Assembly: GCF_900113185.1 (NCBI RefSeq)
Contig: NZ_FOZD01000002.1
Coordinates: 1,054,001 to 1,118,000, forward strand
Length of the DNA: 64,000 nt
Direction: 5' to 3'
DNA from: Agromyces sp. CF514
GTDB taxonomy: Bacteria; Actinomycetota; Actinomycetes; Actinomycetales; Microbacteriaceae
The notes beneath the pieces were generated by a model. That model was not told the origin of the DNA. It searched no databases and saw nothing but the letters and a program-made list of their open reading frames with translations. This document shows positions 40,595 to 51,406 of the stretch, one piece after another. Position 1 is the stretch's first letter. Each line of letters begins with the position of its first letter. A program made the position numbers and the translations under genes.

Positions 40595-43537
40595 ATGGCA
40601 ACGAGCACCAGGTCGAACGGGCGCGCCTCCGGCACGCCTGCGCGCGCGGGTTCGAGGTCGACGAGTGCCAAGGCGTCGAGCGCGAAGACCGCGCCGACGA
40701 AGAAGCTGCCCGCCACGACCACGCGCGCGACCTCAGCGAAGGCGGCGGCCGCGGCATCCGATCGTCCGAACGTCCTCGTGCGCATGTGGATGGGGCTGGC
40801 CCACGTCACCGGCGGTGGGGCACGCGCGCTCGGCCCCGAGACGCTCAGCAAAGAGGAGCGCCGCGACGGCCTGCCGTTCTTCCTTGTGCTGCTCGCGGTC
40901 GCGGGTGCCGTGGTCGAGTGGTTCTTCATCAACGAACCCGTGGCGCAGGCGTTCGACACGTGGACCTTCGGCGGGCTCTTCGGGAGGGTCGCGTTCGCCC
41001 TTCCCGTGATCCTGCTCGTCTTCGCGGTGTGGCTGTTCCGGCACCCGAGCTCGGTGCACGACAACACGCGCATCGGCATCGGACTCTCGCTCCTGTTGCT
41101 CTCGATCTCGGCGCTCTGCCACCTCTTCGGCGGGCGACCTGCGCCGAGCGAGGGCATGCCCGTGCTCGCGCGCGCTGGCGGCATCCTCGGGTGGATGCTC
41201 GCCGAGCCGCTCGCCATGCTCATCACGCAGCCGGGTGCGGTCGCCGTGGTGATCGTGCTCCTGCTGCTGTCGCTGCTCATCATCACCAAGACCCCGCCGA
41301 ACCGCATCCCAGCGCGCTTCCGCGAGCTCTACAGCTGGCTCTTCGGGGCCCCCGAGCCCGACGACGGCGAGGCGGCGACCGCGGAGCGCACCGCCGAGAA
41401 GCCCAAGCGAGGCCGCAAGGCGGTGCCGGTCGAACTCGACGGGCTCGAGTCGCTCGACACCGACGGCGACGGCGACGCCGAAGGCGGCAAGTCCGGCCTG
41501 CTGCCGTGGTGGCGTCGCAACGACTCCAACCGCGAGGTCGACCCCGAGTTCGAGGCGCCAGGCGCCGACGGCCTGACCGCGGTGTTCGGCGAGGCCGCCG
41601 GGGCCGGTGCGTTCGACTCGCCCATCGACGGCGCGGGCGGCGGCACGGCCTACGGCGCAGAGGTGCTCGACGACCTGCAGCGTGCCGAGACCGCCCTCCG
41701 CGGGTTCACCGGCGAGGTCCATCCCGGCGGAACGGGGCTCAAAGACGACGACGCCGGTGCGACGGGCGTGCTCTCGGGGCTCGAGGCTGCGGCGCTCGGC
41801 GTCGCCGGCGGCGCCGGCAGTGCCCCTGCGGCATCCGATGTGCCCGCGATCGGCGAGGCCGAAGCCGAGCACGACCTGCCCGATCGCCCCTACAACCTGC
41901 CCGCTGCGTCGACCCTCGCCGCCGGAGCGCCCGCGAAGTCGCGCTCGGCCGCCAACGACGAGGTCGTGCGTCAGATCACGGGAGTGCTCGACCAGTTCGG
42001 CGTCGACGCCAAGGTCACCGGCTTCAGCCGAGGCCCCACGGTCACCCAGTACGAGATCGAGCTGGGGCCGGGCGTCAAGGTCGAACGCGTCATCGCGCTC
42101 TCGAAGAACCTCGCCTACGCCGTGGCGTCGAACGAGGTGCGCATCCTCTCGCCGATCCCGGGCAAGAGCGCGATCGGCGTCGAGATCCCGAACGCCGACC
42201 GCGAGATCGTCACGCTGGGCGACATCCTGCGTTCCGGTGCCGCAGCGCACGCGAAGCACCCGATGACCATCGGCGTCGGCAAGGACGTCGGCGGCGGGCA
42301 CGTCGTGGCGAACCTCGCGAAGATGCCCCACCTGCTCGTCGCCGGATCGACCGGGTCTGGCAAGTCGAGCTTCGTGAACTCCATGATCACCTCGCTGCTG
42401 ATGCGCGCGAAGCCCTCCGACGTGCGCATGGTGCTCATCGACCCGAAGCGCGTCGAGCTCGCGCCCTACGCCGGGGTCCCGCACCTCATCACCCCCATCA
42501 TCACGAACCCGAAGAAGGCGGCCGAGGCGCTGCAGTGGGTCGTGAAGGAGATGGACATGCGCTACGACGACCTCGCGTCGTTCGGGTTCCGTCACATCGA
42601 CGACTTCAACAAGGCCGTCGTGAACAACGAGATCGTGCTGCCGCCGGGCAGCGAGCGCAAGCTGAAGCCGTACCCCTACCTGCTCGTCGTGGTCGACGAG
42701 CTCGCCGACCTCATGATGGTCGCGCCGCGCGATGTCGAGGACTCGATCGTGCGCATCACCCAGCTCGCCCGTGCGTCGGGCATCCACCTCGTGCTGGCCA
42801 CGCAGCGGCCGTCGGTCGACGTCGTCACCGGGCTCATCAAGGCCAACGTGCCGTCGCGGCTGGCGTTCGCGGTCACGAGCGTCACCGACTCGCGCGTCAT
42901 CCTCGACCAGCCTGGGGCCGACAAGCTCATCGGTCAGGGCGACGGCCTGTTCCTGCCGATGGGCGCCTCCAAGCCCGTCCGCGTGCAGGGCGCGTGGGTC
43001 AGCGAGGCCGAGATCGAGAAGGTCGTCACGCACGTCACGAGGCAGGCCCGCCCCGACTACCGGCAGGACGTCGCGGCCGCGGTCGAGCGCAAGGAGATCG
43101 ACGCCGACATCGGCGACGACCTCGAGCTCCTGCTCGCGGCCGCCGAGCTCGTCGTCTCGACGCAGTTCGGGTCGACGTCGATGCTGCAGCGCAAGCTGCG
43201 CGTCGGCTTCGCCAAGGCGGGGCGTCTCATGGACCTGCTGGAGTCGCGCGAGATCGTCGGCCCCTCCGAGGGCTCGAAGGCGCGCGACCTGCTCGTGACG
43301 GCCGACCAGTTGCCGGGCGTGCTCGCGCGGCTGCGCGGCGAGGAGCCCGCAAGCGGGAACACGACCGCGCCGGCCGCTGCGGCTGCGGCACCCGCTGCGG
43401 CACCGGCGCAGCCTGCCGAGGGCTTCGACCCAGACGATCGTTACGACGACGACCCCGTCGATCGGGCGACCCGAGGGCTGCCTGAGGTCGACGGCGACTC
43501 CGACGAAGACGCCTGGGGCCTGACCGGCCGCGATTGA
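40595..43537 (+). CDS. ftsK: DNA translocase FtsK
   Basis: 980 residues. A Lys/Ala/Thr-rich tail (~1-60), four membrane helices (~95-240), an acidic Gly-rich linker (~250-450), then the RecA-like motor (~455-850) with Walker [10 protein letters not shown] (Lys590), Walker [14 protein letters not shown] and [24 protein letters not shown]-terminal winged-helix gamma domain (~865-935, [24 protein letters not shown]) reads chromosome polarity sequences. Moves DNA and activates dimer resolution at the septum. Followed by pgsA, the usual order. Confidence 0.97.
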   Translation: MATSTRSNGRASGTPARAGSRSTSAKASSAKTAPTKKLPATTTRATSAKAAAAASDRPNVLVRMWMGLAHVTGGGARALGPETLSKEERRDGLPFFLVLLAVAGAVVEWFFINEPVAQAFDTWTFGGLFGRVAFALPVILLVFAVWLFRHPSSVHDNTRIGIGLSLLLLSISALCHLFGGRPAPSEGMPVLARAGGILGWMLAEPLAMLITQPGAVAVVIVLLLLSLLIITKTPPNRIPARFRELYSWLFGAPEPDDGEAATAERTAEKPKRGRKAVPVELDGLESLDTDGDGDAEGGKSGLLPWWRRNDSNREVDPEFEAPGADGLTAVFGEAAGAGAFDSPIDGAGGGTAYGAEVLDDLQRAETALRGFTGEVHPGGTGLKDDDAGATGVLSGLEAAALGVAGGAGSAPAASDVPAIGEAEAEHDLPDRPYNLPAASTLAAGAPAKSRSAANDEVVRQITGVLDQFGVDAKVTGFSRGPTVTQYEIELGPGVKVERVIALSKNLAYAVASNEVRILSPIPGKSAIGVEIPNADREIVTLGDILRSGAAAHAKHPMTIGVGKDVGGGHVVANLAKMPHLLVAGSTGSGKSSFVNSMITSLLMRAKPSDVRMVLIDPKRVELAPYAGVPHLITPIITNPKKAAEALQWVVKEMDMRYDDLASFGFRHIDDFNKAVVNNEIVLPPGSERKLKPYPYLLVVVDELADLMMVAPRDVEDSIVRITQLARASGIHLVLATQRPSVDVVTGLIKANVPSRLAFAVTSVTDSRVILDQPGADKLIGQGDGLFLPMGASKPVRVQGAWVSEAEIEKVVTHVTRQARPDYRQDVAAAVERKEIDADIGDDLELLLAAAELVVSTQFGSTSMLQRKLRVGFAKAGRLMDLLESREIVGPSEGSKARDLLVTADQLPGVLARLRGEEPASGNTTAPAAAAAAPAAAPAQPAEGFDPDDRYDDDPVDRATRGLPEVDGDSDEDAWGLTGRD

Positions 43538-43629
43538 GCCTGCTCGGATGCGCGATCGACTGCGCGTTCGACGGTGCGCTCGGGTGCGGGTCGCCCGGCA
43601 GGGCGCCACGCTGCGCGGCGGCATCCGGC

Positions 43630-43635
43630 TATCCT
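43630..43635 (+). promoter_or_regulatory. -10 box TATCCT, 7 bases before pgsA ATG
   Basis: Predicted leaderless promoter of pgsA. Confidence 0.5.
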
Positions 43636-43642
43636 TGCCCGT

Positions 43643-44245
43643 ATGACCTCCTCCGCCGGAAGCCCTTCGCGATCGGCGAACTGGAACCTGCCGAACGCGA
43701 TCACGATCGTCCGCATCCTGCTCGCGCCGCTCTTCTTCTGGATGCTCCTGGTCGACGACGGAGCCGACGGCGCGCTGCGCTGGTGGGCTGCTGCGCTCTT
43801 CATCGTGGCGATCGCGACCGACGGCATCGACGGGCACATCGCGCGTTCGCGCGGCCTCGTGACCGACCTCGGCAAGATCCTCGACCCGATCGCCGACAAG
43901 CTCCTCACGAGCGGTGCCCTGATCTGCCTGTCGATCCTCGGCGAGCTGCCGTGGTGGGTCACGGCCATCATCGTGATCCGCGAGGTCGGCATCACGATCT
44001 GGCGGCTCGTCGAGCTGCGTCGCGGCAACGTCGTGCCCGCGTCATCCGGCGGCAAGCTGAAGACGCTCGTGCAGGCCGTCGCCATCTCGTTCGCGCTCGT
44101 GCCGCTCTGGACGGTGTTCGGCGAGTGGATCCATTGGGTCAACGGCGTGCTCATGACGGCGGCCGTCGTGCTGACCGTCTGGTCGGGCCTGCTCTACGTC
44201 CGCGACGCCATCCGCCTCGCGCGGGCCGACCGCACCGAGGGCTGA
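43643..44245 (+). CDS. pgsA: CDP-diacylglycerol-glycerol-3-phosphate 3-phosphatidyltransferase
   Basis: 200 residues, integral membrane CDP-alcohol phosphotransferase with about five to six helices. The metal and active-site motif reads DGIDGHIARSRGLVTDLG then KILDPIADK (Asp60, 63, 81 and 85). Makes phosphatidylglycerophosphate. Start MTSSAGSPS is set by the -10 box 7 bases upstream. Followed by cinA after 4 bases. Confidence 0.93.
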   Translation: MTSSAGSPSRSANWNLPNAITIVRILLAPLFFWMLLVDDGADGALRWWAAALFIVAIATDGIDGHIARSRGLVTDLGKILDPIADKLLTSGALICLSILGELPWWVTAIIVIREVGITIWRLVELRRGNVVPASSGGKLKTLVQAVAISFALVPLWTVFGEWIHWVNGVLMTAAVVLTVWSGLLYVRDAIRLARADRTEG

Positions 44246-44249
44246 CGCC

Positions 44250-44765
44250 TTGGGCGAGCGGAGGCCGGTTGCGGGCGCCGACCCGACCGCAGAGCTCATC
44301 GCGCTCCTCGCCGCTCGCGGGCTCTCGATCGCGGTCGCCGAATCGCTCACCGGCGGCCTCGTCGTGGCCGAGCTCACCCGGATCCCCGGTGCGTCCGCCG
44401 TCGTGCGCGGGGGAGTGGTCGCCTACGCGACGCCCGTGAAGCACTCGCTGCTGGAGGTGCCGGCCGAGCTCCTGGCGCGTGAGGGCGCCGTGCACCCGGA
44501 GGTCGCCCGGCGAATGGCCGACGGTGTCCGCAGCGCCCTCGCCGTCGACGGCGAGCCCGCCGCGATCGGGGTCTCGACGACCGGCGTCGCCGGTCCCGAT
44601 CCGCAGGACGGCCGGGCACCGGGCACGGTCTTCATCGGCGTGGCGGTCGGCGACCGCGTCGAGGCCTTCGAGCTCGATCTGCACGGGGACCGCGACGAGA
44701 TCCGCCGTGCGACGGTCGAGGCGGCGGTGGTCGCCGTGCTCGCCTCGGTGCTCGCAGAGGCGTAG
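44250..44765 (+). CDS. pncC: CinA-family nicotinamide-nucleotide amidohydrolase
   Basis: 171 residues, C-terminal CinA domain only: AVAESLTGGLVVAELTRIPGASAVVRGGVVAYATPVKHSLLEV, then STTGVAGPDPQDGRAPGTVFIG. Deamidates NMN to NaMN in pyridine nucleotide salvage. The start is probably TTG 44250, 4 bases after the pgsA stop, so it depends on pgsA translation. pgsA-cinA-clgR-recA order is conserved in actinobacteria. Confidence 0.92.
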   Translation: MGERRPVAGADPTAELIALLAARGLSIAVAESLTGGLVVAELTRIPGASAVVRGGVVAYATPVKHSLLEVPAELLAREGAVHPEVARRMADGVRSALAVDGEPAAIGVSTTGVAGPDPQDGRAPGTVFIGVAVGDRVEAFELDLHGDRDEIRRATVEAAVVAVLASVLAEA

Positions 44766-44910
44766 CAGACGTCGTGCGACGATGCGAGGTCGTCGGCGAA
44801 CGGCCCGCGCACGAGGCTCGGTCGCGAACTTCGCATCGCAGGAATACGCCACGTGAAGACCCTGTTACATCCTGCAGGTTCACAAGAAAGCCCCAGTGTG
44901 CGACGCTAAG

Positions 44911-44937
44911 TTGGAAGCACAGAGTTTCAGGTAGACT
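44911..44937 (+). promoter_or_regulatory. clgR promoter
   Basis: TTGGAA (44911-44916) and TAGACT (44932-44937), spaced 15 bases, give a leader of about 50 bases ending in GAAGGAGG. The upstream half (44766-44910) shows no gene. Confidence 0.5.
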
Positions 44938-44992
44938 GACGCTCCCGTTTCCGGCTCTCGCGGAGTCGCAGGCAGATTGAAGGAGGTTCCCG

Positions 44993-45301
44993 ATGGTTCT
45001 GGTTCGACAGGAGATCGGCGATGTGTTGAGGGACTTCCGACTGCAGAAGGGCCGCACGCTTCGTCAGGTCGCGTCCAAGGCCAGCGTCGCGCTCGGCTAC
45101 CTCAGCGAGGTGGAGCGCGGCCAGAAGGAGGCGTCGTCCGAGATCCTCGCGTCCGTCGCCGAAGCGCTCGACACGCCCATCTCGGTGATCATGCACGAGG
45201 TCGGAGACCGCCTCGCGGTGCTCGAGAGCCTCTCGGTCGTGCCCGACAGCCTTCCCGACGAGCTCGTCGCAGAGTTCGACGCGGGCCTCATGGTGCGCTG
45301 A
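44993..45301 (+). CDS. clgR: XRE-family regulator ClgR
   Basis: 102 residues with a Cro/CI helix-turn-helix (residues ~10-65: GDVLRDFRLQKGRTLRQVASKASVALGYLSEVERGQKEASSEILASVAEAL) and a short C-terminal tail (VPDSLPDELVAEFDAGLMVR). In other actinobacteria ClgR activates clp protease genes and is itself a Clp substrate; in corynebacteria hflX is also a target. It precedes DUF3046 and recA, as is usual. Confidence 0.93.
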   Translation: MVLVRQEIGDVLRDFRLQKGRTLRQVASKASVALGYLSEVERGQKEASSEILASVAEALDTPISVIMHEVGDRLAVLESLSVVPDSLPDELVAEFDAGLMVR

Positions 45302-45318
45302 CCCACGAATCCACATGC

Positions 45319-45348
45319 CGAGCGGCCGGTCGCGAGACCGGCCGCTCG
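45319..45348 (+). terminator. Terminator hairpin after clgR
   Basis: CGAGCGGCCGGTC / GACCGGCCGCTCG, a perfect 13-bp stem closed by a GCGA tetraloop, lies 17 bases after the clgR stop. Confidence 0.85.
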
Positions 45349-45407
45349 TGCGTTCCCCCACGGTGGTGCGCACGCGCGTGCCCGCCCTCCGCCATTCCAG
45401 GAGATGC

Positions 45408-45644
45408 ATGAAGCTCAGCGAGTTCCAGTTCGCGGTCGATCAGGAGTTCGGTTCGGCCTACGGCGCGGTCATCGTCAACGACCTGGCGCTCTCGGGCGTC
45501 GGCGGGCGCACGGCCCGTGAGGCCCTGTCCGACGGGGTGGCCGCGCGCACGGTCTGGCTCGCGCTCTGCGATGCAGCCGACGTGCCCGAGGAGCGGCGTC
45601 ACGGCGTCGGGCGCCCGACCCCCGGAGACCTCTCGCGCGGGTGA
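45408..45644 (+). CDS. DUF3046 protein
   Basis: 78 residues (MKLSEFQFAVDQEFGSAYGAVIVNDLALSGVGGRTAREALSDGV, read in parts), with the family's LSGVGGRTA and W-ALCDA-DVPEERR motifs. CAGGAG lies 6 bases before the start codon. Regularly found just before recA in actinobacteria; its role is unknown. No transmembrane or signal segment. Confidence 0.9.
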   Translation: MKLSEFQFAVDQEFGSAYGAVIVNDLALSGVGGRTAREALSDGVAARTVWLALCDAADVPEERRHGVGRPTPGDLSRG

Positions 45645-45702
45645 ACACGTGTTCGACACGCGGCGCGGCGTTCGAACATCCGTTCGGGTTCGGAGGTAGG
45701 CT
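45643..45702 (+). promoter_or_regulatory. recA promoter with two SOS boxes
   Basis: GAACACGTGTTC (45643-45654) and TCGAACATCCGTTCGG (45672-45687) fit the actinobacterial LexA consensus GAAC-N4-GTTC. The second lies where a -35 would be for the TAGGCT at 45697-45702. The remaining leader (45703-45892) shows no gene and ends in AAGGAG. Confidence 0.75.
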
Positions 45703-45892
45703 CCTCAACAGCAGGAGGAACGACGCTGCTCTCCACATCGGCCACGACCATCGTGACGGATGTCGGTGGCCGGCCATACGGTCGATGCGTCGGAACACAC
45801 CGCAACCGCCTTGTCGCCAGACGCGAGGGTCACGGCCCGCACGAGCAACGACAGCCTAGAGGCAGCCGCATCACCCACCGAAGGAGCCCCAC

Positions 45893-46966
45893 ATGCCATC
45901 CGCAGTAGACCGCGAGAAAGCCCTCGAGACCGCACTCGCCCAGATCGACCGCCAGTTCGGCAAGGGCTCGGTGATGCGGCTCGGCAGCGAAGACCGCGCT
46001 CCGGTCGAGGTCATCCCCACGGGCTCCATCGCCCTCGACGTGGCGCTCGGCGTCGGCGGCCTGCCCCGCGGCCGCATCATCGAGATCTACGGTCCCGAGT
46101 CCTCGGGCAAGACCACGCTCACGCTGCACGCGATCGCCAACGCCCAGCGCGCGGGCGGCATCGCCGCGTTCGTCGACGCCGAGCACGCGCTCGACCCCGA
46201 GTACGCCAAGAAGCTGGGCGTCGACATCGACGCGCTCCTCGTCTCGCAGCCCGACACGGGCGAGCAGGCCCTCGAGATCGCCGACATGCTCGTGCGTTCG
46301 GGTTCCATCGACCTGATCGTGATCGACTCGGTCGCGGCGCTCGTGCCGCGCGCCGAGATCGAGGGCGAGATGGGCGACTCCCATGTCGGCCTGCAGGCCC
46401 GCCTCATGTCGCAGGCGCTCCGCAAGCTCACGGGTGGCCTCAACCAGACGAACACCACGATGATCTTCATCAACCAGCTGCGGGAGAAGATTGGCGTGTT
46501 CTTCGGCAGCCCCGAGACCACCGCGGGCGGCAAGGCGCTGAAGTTCTATGCGTCGGTCCGCCTCGACATCCGTCGTATCGAGACCCTGAAAGACGGCACC
46601 GAGGCGGTCGGCAACCGCACGCGCGTCAAGGTCGTCAAGAACAAGATGGCGCCGCCCTTCAAGCAGGCCGAGTTCGACATCCTCTACGGTGTCGGCATCT
46701 CCCGCGAGGGCAGCCTCATCGACTACGGCGTCGATCAGGGCATCGTCAAGAAGTCCGGTGCCTGGTACACGTACGACGGCGACCAGCTCGGTCAGGGTAA
46801 AGAGAACGCCCGCAACTTCCTGCTGTCCAACCCCGACATCGCGGCCGACATCGAGAAGAAGATCCTCGTCAAGCTCGGCATCGGCAAGGCCGGCGCAGAG
46901 GCCGCCGGCGCAGCACCGGCCAACGTCGAGCCGATCGCGCCCAAGCAGGCACGCAAGGGCGCCTGA
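45893..46966 (+). CDS. recA: Recombinase RecA
   Basis: 357 residues. Walker [10 protein letters not shown] (67-75), Walker [24 protein letters not shown]2 region [22 protein letters not shown], and the usual N-terminus ([18 protein letters not shown]). No intein. Strand exchange and LexA co-protease function. recX follows after 39 bases, as in most actinobacteria. Confidence 0.98.
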   Translation: MPSAVDREKALETALAQIDRQFGKGSVMRLGSEDRAPVEVIPTGSIALDVALGVGGLPRGRIIEIYGPESSGKTTLTLHAIANAQRAGGIAAFVDAEHALDPEYAKKLGVDIDALLVSQPDTGEQALEIADMLVRSGSIDLIVIDSVAALVPRAEIEGEMGDSHVGLQARLMSQALRKLTGGLNQTNTTMIFINQLREKIGVFFGSPETTAGGKALKFYASVRLDIRRIETLKDGTEAVGNRTRVKVVKNKMAPPFKQAEFDILYGVGISREGSLIDYGVDQGIVKKSGAWYTYDGDQLGQGKENARNFLLSNPDIAADIEKKILVKLGIGKAGAEAAGAAPANVEPIAPKQARKGA

Positions 46967-47005
46967 GCGGGCACGACATGACGAACGAGACCGGGGTGGG
47001 GAGCC

Positions 47006-47827
47006 GTGATGACTGACGCGTCGGAGCACCTCGCCCCGGTCTCGTACCTTCCGTGGGCGGTTCCCGGCGTGACCGGGGCCGACCAGGGCGAGCCCGATCA
47101 GGGTGCGGGCGAGCGTGCCCCCGAGCGATCCACCGCCGAGCGCGACGGCGCCGGTGGGGGCGCCGGTGACGGTGGCGGCATGGTCAGCGATTTCGGTCGT
47201 CCTCGACGGTCCGGTCGCGGCGAGCCGAACGCGCGATTCGGCGCGGCCGGCTCGCGCCGCGCAGCTTCCGACGTCGGCGCGACCGATGCCGACGCAGGCG
47301 GGTCCGGCGCGTTCGATGCCGACGTCGAACGCGAGGAGCGCGAGCTCGAGTCAGGAGCGCAGCGCGACGAACGCATCGATCGCCTCGTCGTCTCGAGGCT
47401 GCGACGCTCGGCCCTCTCGATCTCCGAGGTGCGAGGAGTGCTCGTCGAGCACGGGCTGCACGACATCGAGGTCGAGGAGTGGATCGAGCGGTACGAGCGG
47501 CTCGGGTACCTCGATGATGCGAGGCTCGCCGAGCAACTCGTGCACGTGAATGCGACGCGCAAGGGCCGGGGCAGCGGCGCGATCCTGCAGGAGCTCTCGC
47601 GGCGCGGCATCGAAGCCCAGGCCGCACGGCACGCCGTCGCCGATCTCGACCCCGAGACCGAGCTCGACAACGCCCGCACGACGGCCGAGCGGAGAGCGCG
47701 CCAGCTCCGCGGGCTCGACCGTCAGACGGCCGAACGACGGCTCTCGGCGTTCCTGCAGCGCCGTGGATACGGCGGCGAGGTCGTGCGGCAGGTCGTGACG
47801 GAGGTTCTCGCAGCCGACGGCTCGTAA
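47006..47827 (+). CDS. recX: Regulatory protein RecX with long N-terminal extension
   Basis: 273 residues. The RecX repeat domain begins near residue 115 ([26 protein letters not shown], then [21 protein letters not shown]) and ends in [17 protein letters not shown]. The first ~110 residues are Gly/Ala/Asp/Arg-rich and low in complexity, longer than usual for the family. GTG 47006 or ATG 47009 could start. Inhibits or modulates RecA filaments. Confidence 0.92.
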   Translation: MMTDASEHLAPVSYLPWAVPGVTGADQGEPDQGAGERAPERSTAERDGAGGGAGDGGGMVSDFGRPRRSGRGEPNARFGAAGSRRAASDVGATDADAGGSGAFDADVEREERELESGAQRDERIDRLVVSRLRRSALSISEVRGVLVEHGLHDIEVEEWIERYERLGYLDDARLAEQLVHVNATRKGRGSGAILQELSRRGIEAQAARHAVADLDPETELDNARTTAERRARQLRGLDRQTAERRLSAFLQRRGYGGEVVRQVVTEVLAADGS

Positions 47828-47839
47828 ACTGGTGCGATC

Positions 47840-49471
47840 ATGAGCACCATTCACGAGCCCGCGATCGCCGATTCCGTCGAGGCAACGCTGCCCGCCGACG
47901 ATGCCGTCAGCCCGCGCACCTACGAGGTGCGCACCTACGGCTGCCAGATGAACGTGCACGACTCCGAACGACTCTCGGGCTCGCTCGAAGCCGCGGGCTA
48001 CGTGCCGGCCGACGGTGCCGAGCCCGACATCGTGGTCATCAACACCTGCGCCGTGCGCGAGAACGCCGACAACAAGCTCTACGGCAACCTCGGCCACCTC
48101 GCGGGCATCAAGCGTCGCCATGCGGGCATGCAGATCGCCGTCGGCGGCTGCCTGGCGCAGAAGGACAAGAACGTCATCCTCGAGAAGGCGCCGTGGGTCG
48201 ACGTGGTGTTCGGCACGCACAACATGGGGTCGCTCCCGAGCCTGCTCGAGCGGGCTCGGCACAACGACGAGGCGCAGCTCGAGATCCTCGACGCGCTCGA
48301 GGTGTTCCCGTCGACGCTGCCCACCAAGCGCGACTCGACGTACAGCGGCTGGGTGTCGATCTCGGTCGGGTGCAACAACACGTGCACCTTCTGCATCGTG
48401 CCCGCGCTCCGTGGCAAGGAGAAGGACCGTCGTCCGGGCGAGGTGCTCGCGGAGGTGCAGGCGCTCGTCGACGACGGTGCCATGGAAGTCACGCTCCTGG
48501 GCCAGAACGTCAACTCCTACGGCGTCGAGTTCGGCGACCGGCAGGCGTTCGGCAAGCTGCTCCGCGCGGCGGGCGAGATCGACGGGCTCGAGCGCATCCG
48601 CTTCACGAGCCCGCATCCGGCGGCGTTCACCGACGACGTGATCGACGCCATGGCCGAGACGCCCGCGGTCATGCCGCAGTTGCACATGCCCCTCCAGTCG
48701 GGCTCCGACCGCATCCTCAAGGCCATGCGCCGCTCGTACCGTTCCGAGAAGTTCCTCGGCATCCTCGATCGCGTGCGCGCGAAGATTCCGAACGCGGCGA
48801 TCTCGACCGACATCATCGTCGGGTTCCCCGGCGAGACCGAAGAGGACTTCCTCGAGACGATGCGCGTCGTCGAGGCCGCGCGATTCGCCTCCGCATTCAC
48901 GTTCCAGTACTCCATCCGCCCTGGCACGCCTGCGGCGACCATGGACGAGCAGGTGCCGAAGCAGGTCGTGCAGGAGCGCTACGAGCGCCTCGTGGCCCTG
49001 CAGGAGCGCATCTCGTGGGAGGAGAACCAGAAGCTCGTCGGTCGCAGGGTCGAGGTGCTCGTCTCCACGGGCGACGGCAAGAAGGACGCAGAGACGCATC
49101 GCCTCAGCGGCCGCGCCGAAGACAGCCGACTCGTGCACTTCGAGGTCCCGGAGGGCAGCGAGCAGCCGCGCCCGGGCGACGTCGTGAGCGTCACGATCAC
49201 GCAGGCGGCACCGTTCCACCTGATCGCCGACTCGACCGACGGCGCACCGCTCGCGATCCGTCGCACCCGCTCGGGCGACGCATGGGACCGCGCACAGGCC
49301 GAGAGCTGCGGCGTTCCCGCCGCACCTGGCGCCGGCACGTCGAGCGGCGGCACGGCTCGGGTCTCCCTCGGGCTGCCCTCGGTACGCGTGCTGCCCGCCA
49401 CGAGCGAGCCGCTCATCAAGCCCGGGTTCGGCACGTTCCCCATCTACGATGTCGACGACGACCTCCGCTGA
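47840..49471 (+). CDS. miaB: tRNA-2-methylthio-N6-dimethylallyladenosine synthase
   Basis: 543 residues. N-terminal cluster Cys35 (TYGCQMN), Cys70 (NTCAVREN) and Cys104 (GGCLAQKD); radical SAM Cys178/182/185 (CNNTCTFC); C-terminal TRAM domain ([12 protein letters not shown] to VVSVTITQA). The ~70 residues after TRAM ([10 protein letters not shown] to VDDDLR) form an extra low-complexity tail. Adds the methylthio group to i6A37. TAAACT at 47825-47830 lies 9 bases before ATG. Confidence 0.96.
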   Translation: MSTIHEPAIADSVEATLPADDAVSPRTYEVRTYGCQMNVHDSERLSGSLEAAGYVPADGAEPDIVVINTCAVRENADNKLYGNLGHLAGIKRRHAGMQIAVGGCLAQKDKNVILEKAPWVDVVFGTHNMGSLPSLLERARHNDEAQLEILDALEVFPSTLPTKRDSTYSGWVSISVGCNNTCTFCIVPALRGKEKDRRPGEVLAEVQALVDDGAMEVTLLGQNVNSYGVEFGDRQAFGKLLRAAGEIDGLERIRFTSPHPAAFTDDVIDAMAETPAVMPQLHMPLQSGSDRILKAMRRSYRSEKFLGILDRVRAKIPNAAISTDIIVGFPGETEEDFLETMRVVEAARFASAFTFQYSIRPGTPAATMDEQVPKQVVQERYERLVALQERISWEENQKLVGRRVEVLVSTGDGKKDAETHRLSGRAEDSRLVHFEVPEGSEQPRPGDVVSVTITQAAPFHLIADSTDGAPLAIRRTRSGDAWDRAQAESCGVPAAPGAGTSSGGTARVSLGLPSVRVLPATSEPLIKPGFGTFPIYDVDDDLR

Positions 49472-49475
49472 GCGC

Positions 49476-49500
49476 GGCAGGGCAGGGCAGGGCAGGGCAG
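49476..49500. repeat. (GGCAG)5 pentanucleotide repeat before miaA
   Basis: Five exact GGCAG units fill most of the 41-base gap between miaB and miaA, abutting the miaA ribosome binding region. Confidence 0.9.
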
Positions 49501-49512
49501 GGCGGGTCAGGC

Positions 49513-50433
49513 ATGACGCTCATCGCGATCGTCGGCGCGACCGGCACGGGCAAGTCCGACTTCGCCCTCGACCTCGCCGACGCGCTCGGACGCGTCGGGC
49601 GTACGGCAGAGGTCGTCAACGCCGACGCCATGCAGCTCTACCGCGGCATGGACATCGGCACGGCGAAACTGCCGCCAGACGAGCGCCGCGGTGTGGCGCA
49701 CCACCTGCTCGACGTGCTCGACGTCACCGACGAGGCATCCGTCGCCGCGTACCAGCGCGATGCACGCGCCGCCGTCGACGACGTCATCGCGCGGGGCGGC
49801 GTGGCGCTGCTCGTGGGCGGATCGGGCCTCTACGTCTCGTCGGTGATCCACGACTTCCGGTTCCCGGGCACGGACGCCGCGATCAGGGCGCGCCTCGAGG
49901 CCGAGCTCATCGAGTTGGGCCCCGGCCTGCTCCACCAGCGGCTCCGCGACCTCGACGCCGAGACCGCGGCCGGGGTCGATGCGGCGAACGGTCGTCGTAT
50001 CGTGCGCGCGCTCGAGGTCATCGAGGTGACGGGCGAGTCGAAGGCCGCGCGCCTGCCCGACGAGCCCGTGCCGTGGCGAGCGCATCGCATCGTGCACCTG
50101 CGCACCGAGCGCGCGACGCTCGTCGAGCGCCTCGACGAGCGCGCGGCACGCATGTGGCACGACGGCCTCGTCGACGAGGTGCGCGACCTCGTCCCGCTCG
50201 GCCTCGAACGCGGCGTGACCGCACGACGGGCGATCGGCTACGCCCAGGCACTCGCCGAACTGCAGGGCCGGATGTCGCGGGCCGACGCGATCGCCGAGAC
50301 GCAGCAGCTCACGCGGACGTACGCGAGACGGCAGGTCGGGTGGTTCCGGAGGTACCGCGATGCGGTCGAGCTCGACGCCGCCGACCCGGTCGCGAGAGGC
50401 AGCCAGTTGGCCCTCCAGGCGGCCATAGACTGA
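49513..50433 (+). CDS. miaA: tRNA dimethylallyltransferase
   Basis: 306 residues. P-loop GATGTGKSD (Lys14), [37 protein letters not shown] and the C-terminal [10 protein letters not shown] / [13 protein letters not shown]. Transfers the dimethylallyl group to A37, the substrate of MiaB encoded just upstream. The GGCAG repeat lies in its translation start region. dapF follows after 4 bases. Confidence 0.95.
   Translation: MTLIAIVGATGTGKSDFALDLADALGRVGRTAEVVNADAMQLYRGMDIGTAKLPPDERRGVAHHLLDVLDVTDEASVAAYQRDARAAVDDVIARGGVALLVGGSGLYVSSVIHDFRFPGTDAAIRARLEAELIELGPGLLHQRLRDLDAETAAGVDAANGRRIVRALEVIEVTGESKAARLPDEPVPWRAHRIVHLRTERATLVERLDERAARMWHDGLVDEVRDLVPLGLERGVTARRAIGYAQALAELQGRMSRADAIAETQQLTRTYARRQVGWFRRYRDAVELDAADPVARGSQLALQAAID
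50426..50431 (+). promoter_or_regulatory. -10 box TAGACT, 6 bases before dapF ATG
   Basis: Predicted leaderless promoter of dapF, lying inside the end of miaA. Confidence 0.5.
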
Positions 50434-50437
50434 GCAG

Positions 50438-51319
50438 ATGTCCTTCGACCTGCGCTTCACCAAGGGCCACGGCACCGGCAACGACTTCGTGCTGTTCTCC
50501 GACCCCGACGGCGACACGGTGCTCTCGCCCGCGCAGATCGCGGCGGTGTGCGATCGCCACTTCGGCGTCGGCGCCGACGGCCTGATCCGCGCGGTGCGGT
50601 CCGAGAACCTCGGCGACGGCGCCGCCGCGCTCGACGAAGACGGCGAGGCCGTCTGGTTCATGGACTACTGGAACGCCGACGGCTCGGCCTCCGAGATGTG
50701 CGGCAACGGCGTGCGCGTGTTCACGAGGTTCCTCATCGACCAGGGCCTCGTCGACCTCGCGCCGGGCGAGCAGATCGCGATCGGCACGCGTGCCGGAGTG
50801 CGGCGCGTGAGCGCGGCCGAGAATGGCTTCGAGGTCGACATGGGCCTATGGCGTCGTACGGGCGGCGAGCCGCTCGTGCGGGCCAAGGGGCTGCCGGTCG
50901 CGCGTCCGGGCCTCGGCATCGACGTCGGCAACCCGCATGTCGTCGTGGCGCTGGCCGACGACGACGAGCTCGCGGGGCTCGACCTCGCGTACCTGCCCAT
51001 CCTCGATCCGGTGCCCGAGGCGGGCGCGAACGTCGAGTTCGTCGTTCCGGCCGAGCCGCTCGTCGAGGCGGGCGTCGGTCGCATCCGCATGCGCGTGCAC
51101 GAGCGGGGCTCCGGAGAGACGCTCTCGTGCGGCACGGGCGCGGTCGCCTCGGCGCTGGCCGTGCGGTACTGGGCGGGGGCCGGTGCGCCCGACGCCTGGC
51201 GCGTCCAGGTGCCGGGCGGGGTCGTCGGAGTGCGCATGTTCGAAGCGGCCGACGGCGAGCACGTCGCCCTGTCGGGGCCGGCCGAACTCGTCTTCGACGG
51301 GGTGCTGGCGCTCGCCTGA
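50438..51319 (+). CDS. dapF: Diaminopimelate epimerase
   Basis: 293 residues. The two catalytic Cys are Cys88 ([11 protein letters not shown]) and Cys231 ([10 protein letters not shown]). N-terminus [14 protein letters not shown] is typical. Interconverts LL- and meso-diaminopimelate for peptidoglycan and lysine. It converges with the methyltransferase gene. Confidence 0.96.
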   Translation: MSFDLRFTKGHGTGNDFVLFSDPDGDTVLSPAQIAAVCDRHFGVGADGLIRAVRSENLGDGAAALDEDGEAVWFMDYWNADGSASEMCGNGVRVFTRFLIDQGLVDLAPGEQIAIGTRAGVRRVSAAENGFEVDMGLWRRTGGEPLVRAKGLPVARPGLGIDVGNPHVVVALADDDELAGLDLAYLPILDPVPEAGANVEFVVPAEPLVEAGVGRIRMRVHERGSGETLSCGTGAVASALAVRYWAGAGAPDAWRVQVPGGVVGVRMFEAADGEHVALSGPAELVFDGVLALA

Positions 51320-51406
51320 GCCTCGAGGCATCGCGATCCGACCTCACCGGCCGTTGACGCGCCGGTCGATCGGATGGCGCGGCGTGCCGTCTGCGTGCGC
51401 GCGCCG

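Noticed and set aside
40733-43837. A 1034-codon minus-strand frame opposite ftsK
   Set aside because: Antisense to an unmistakable ftsK; composition is His/Asp/Arg/Gly-rich without motifs.
46978-47013. Short ATG frame between recA and recX
   Set aside because: Only about 12 codons, with no conservation argument.
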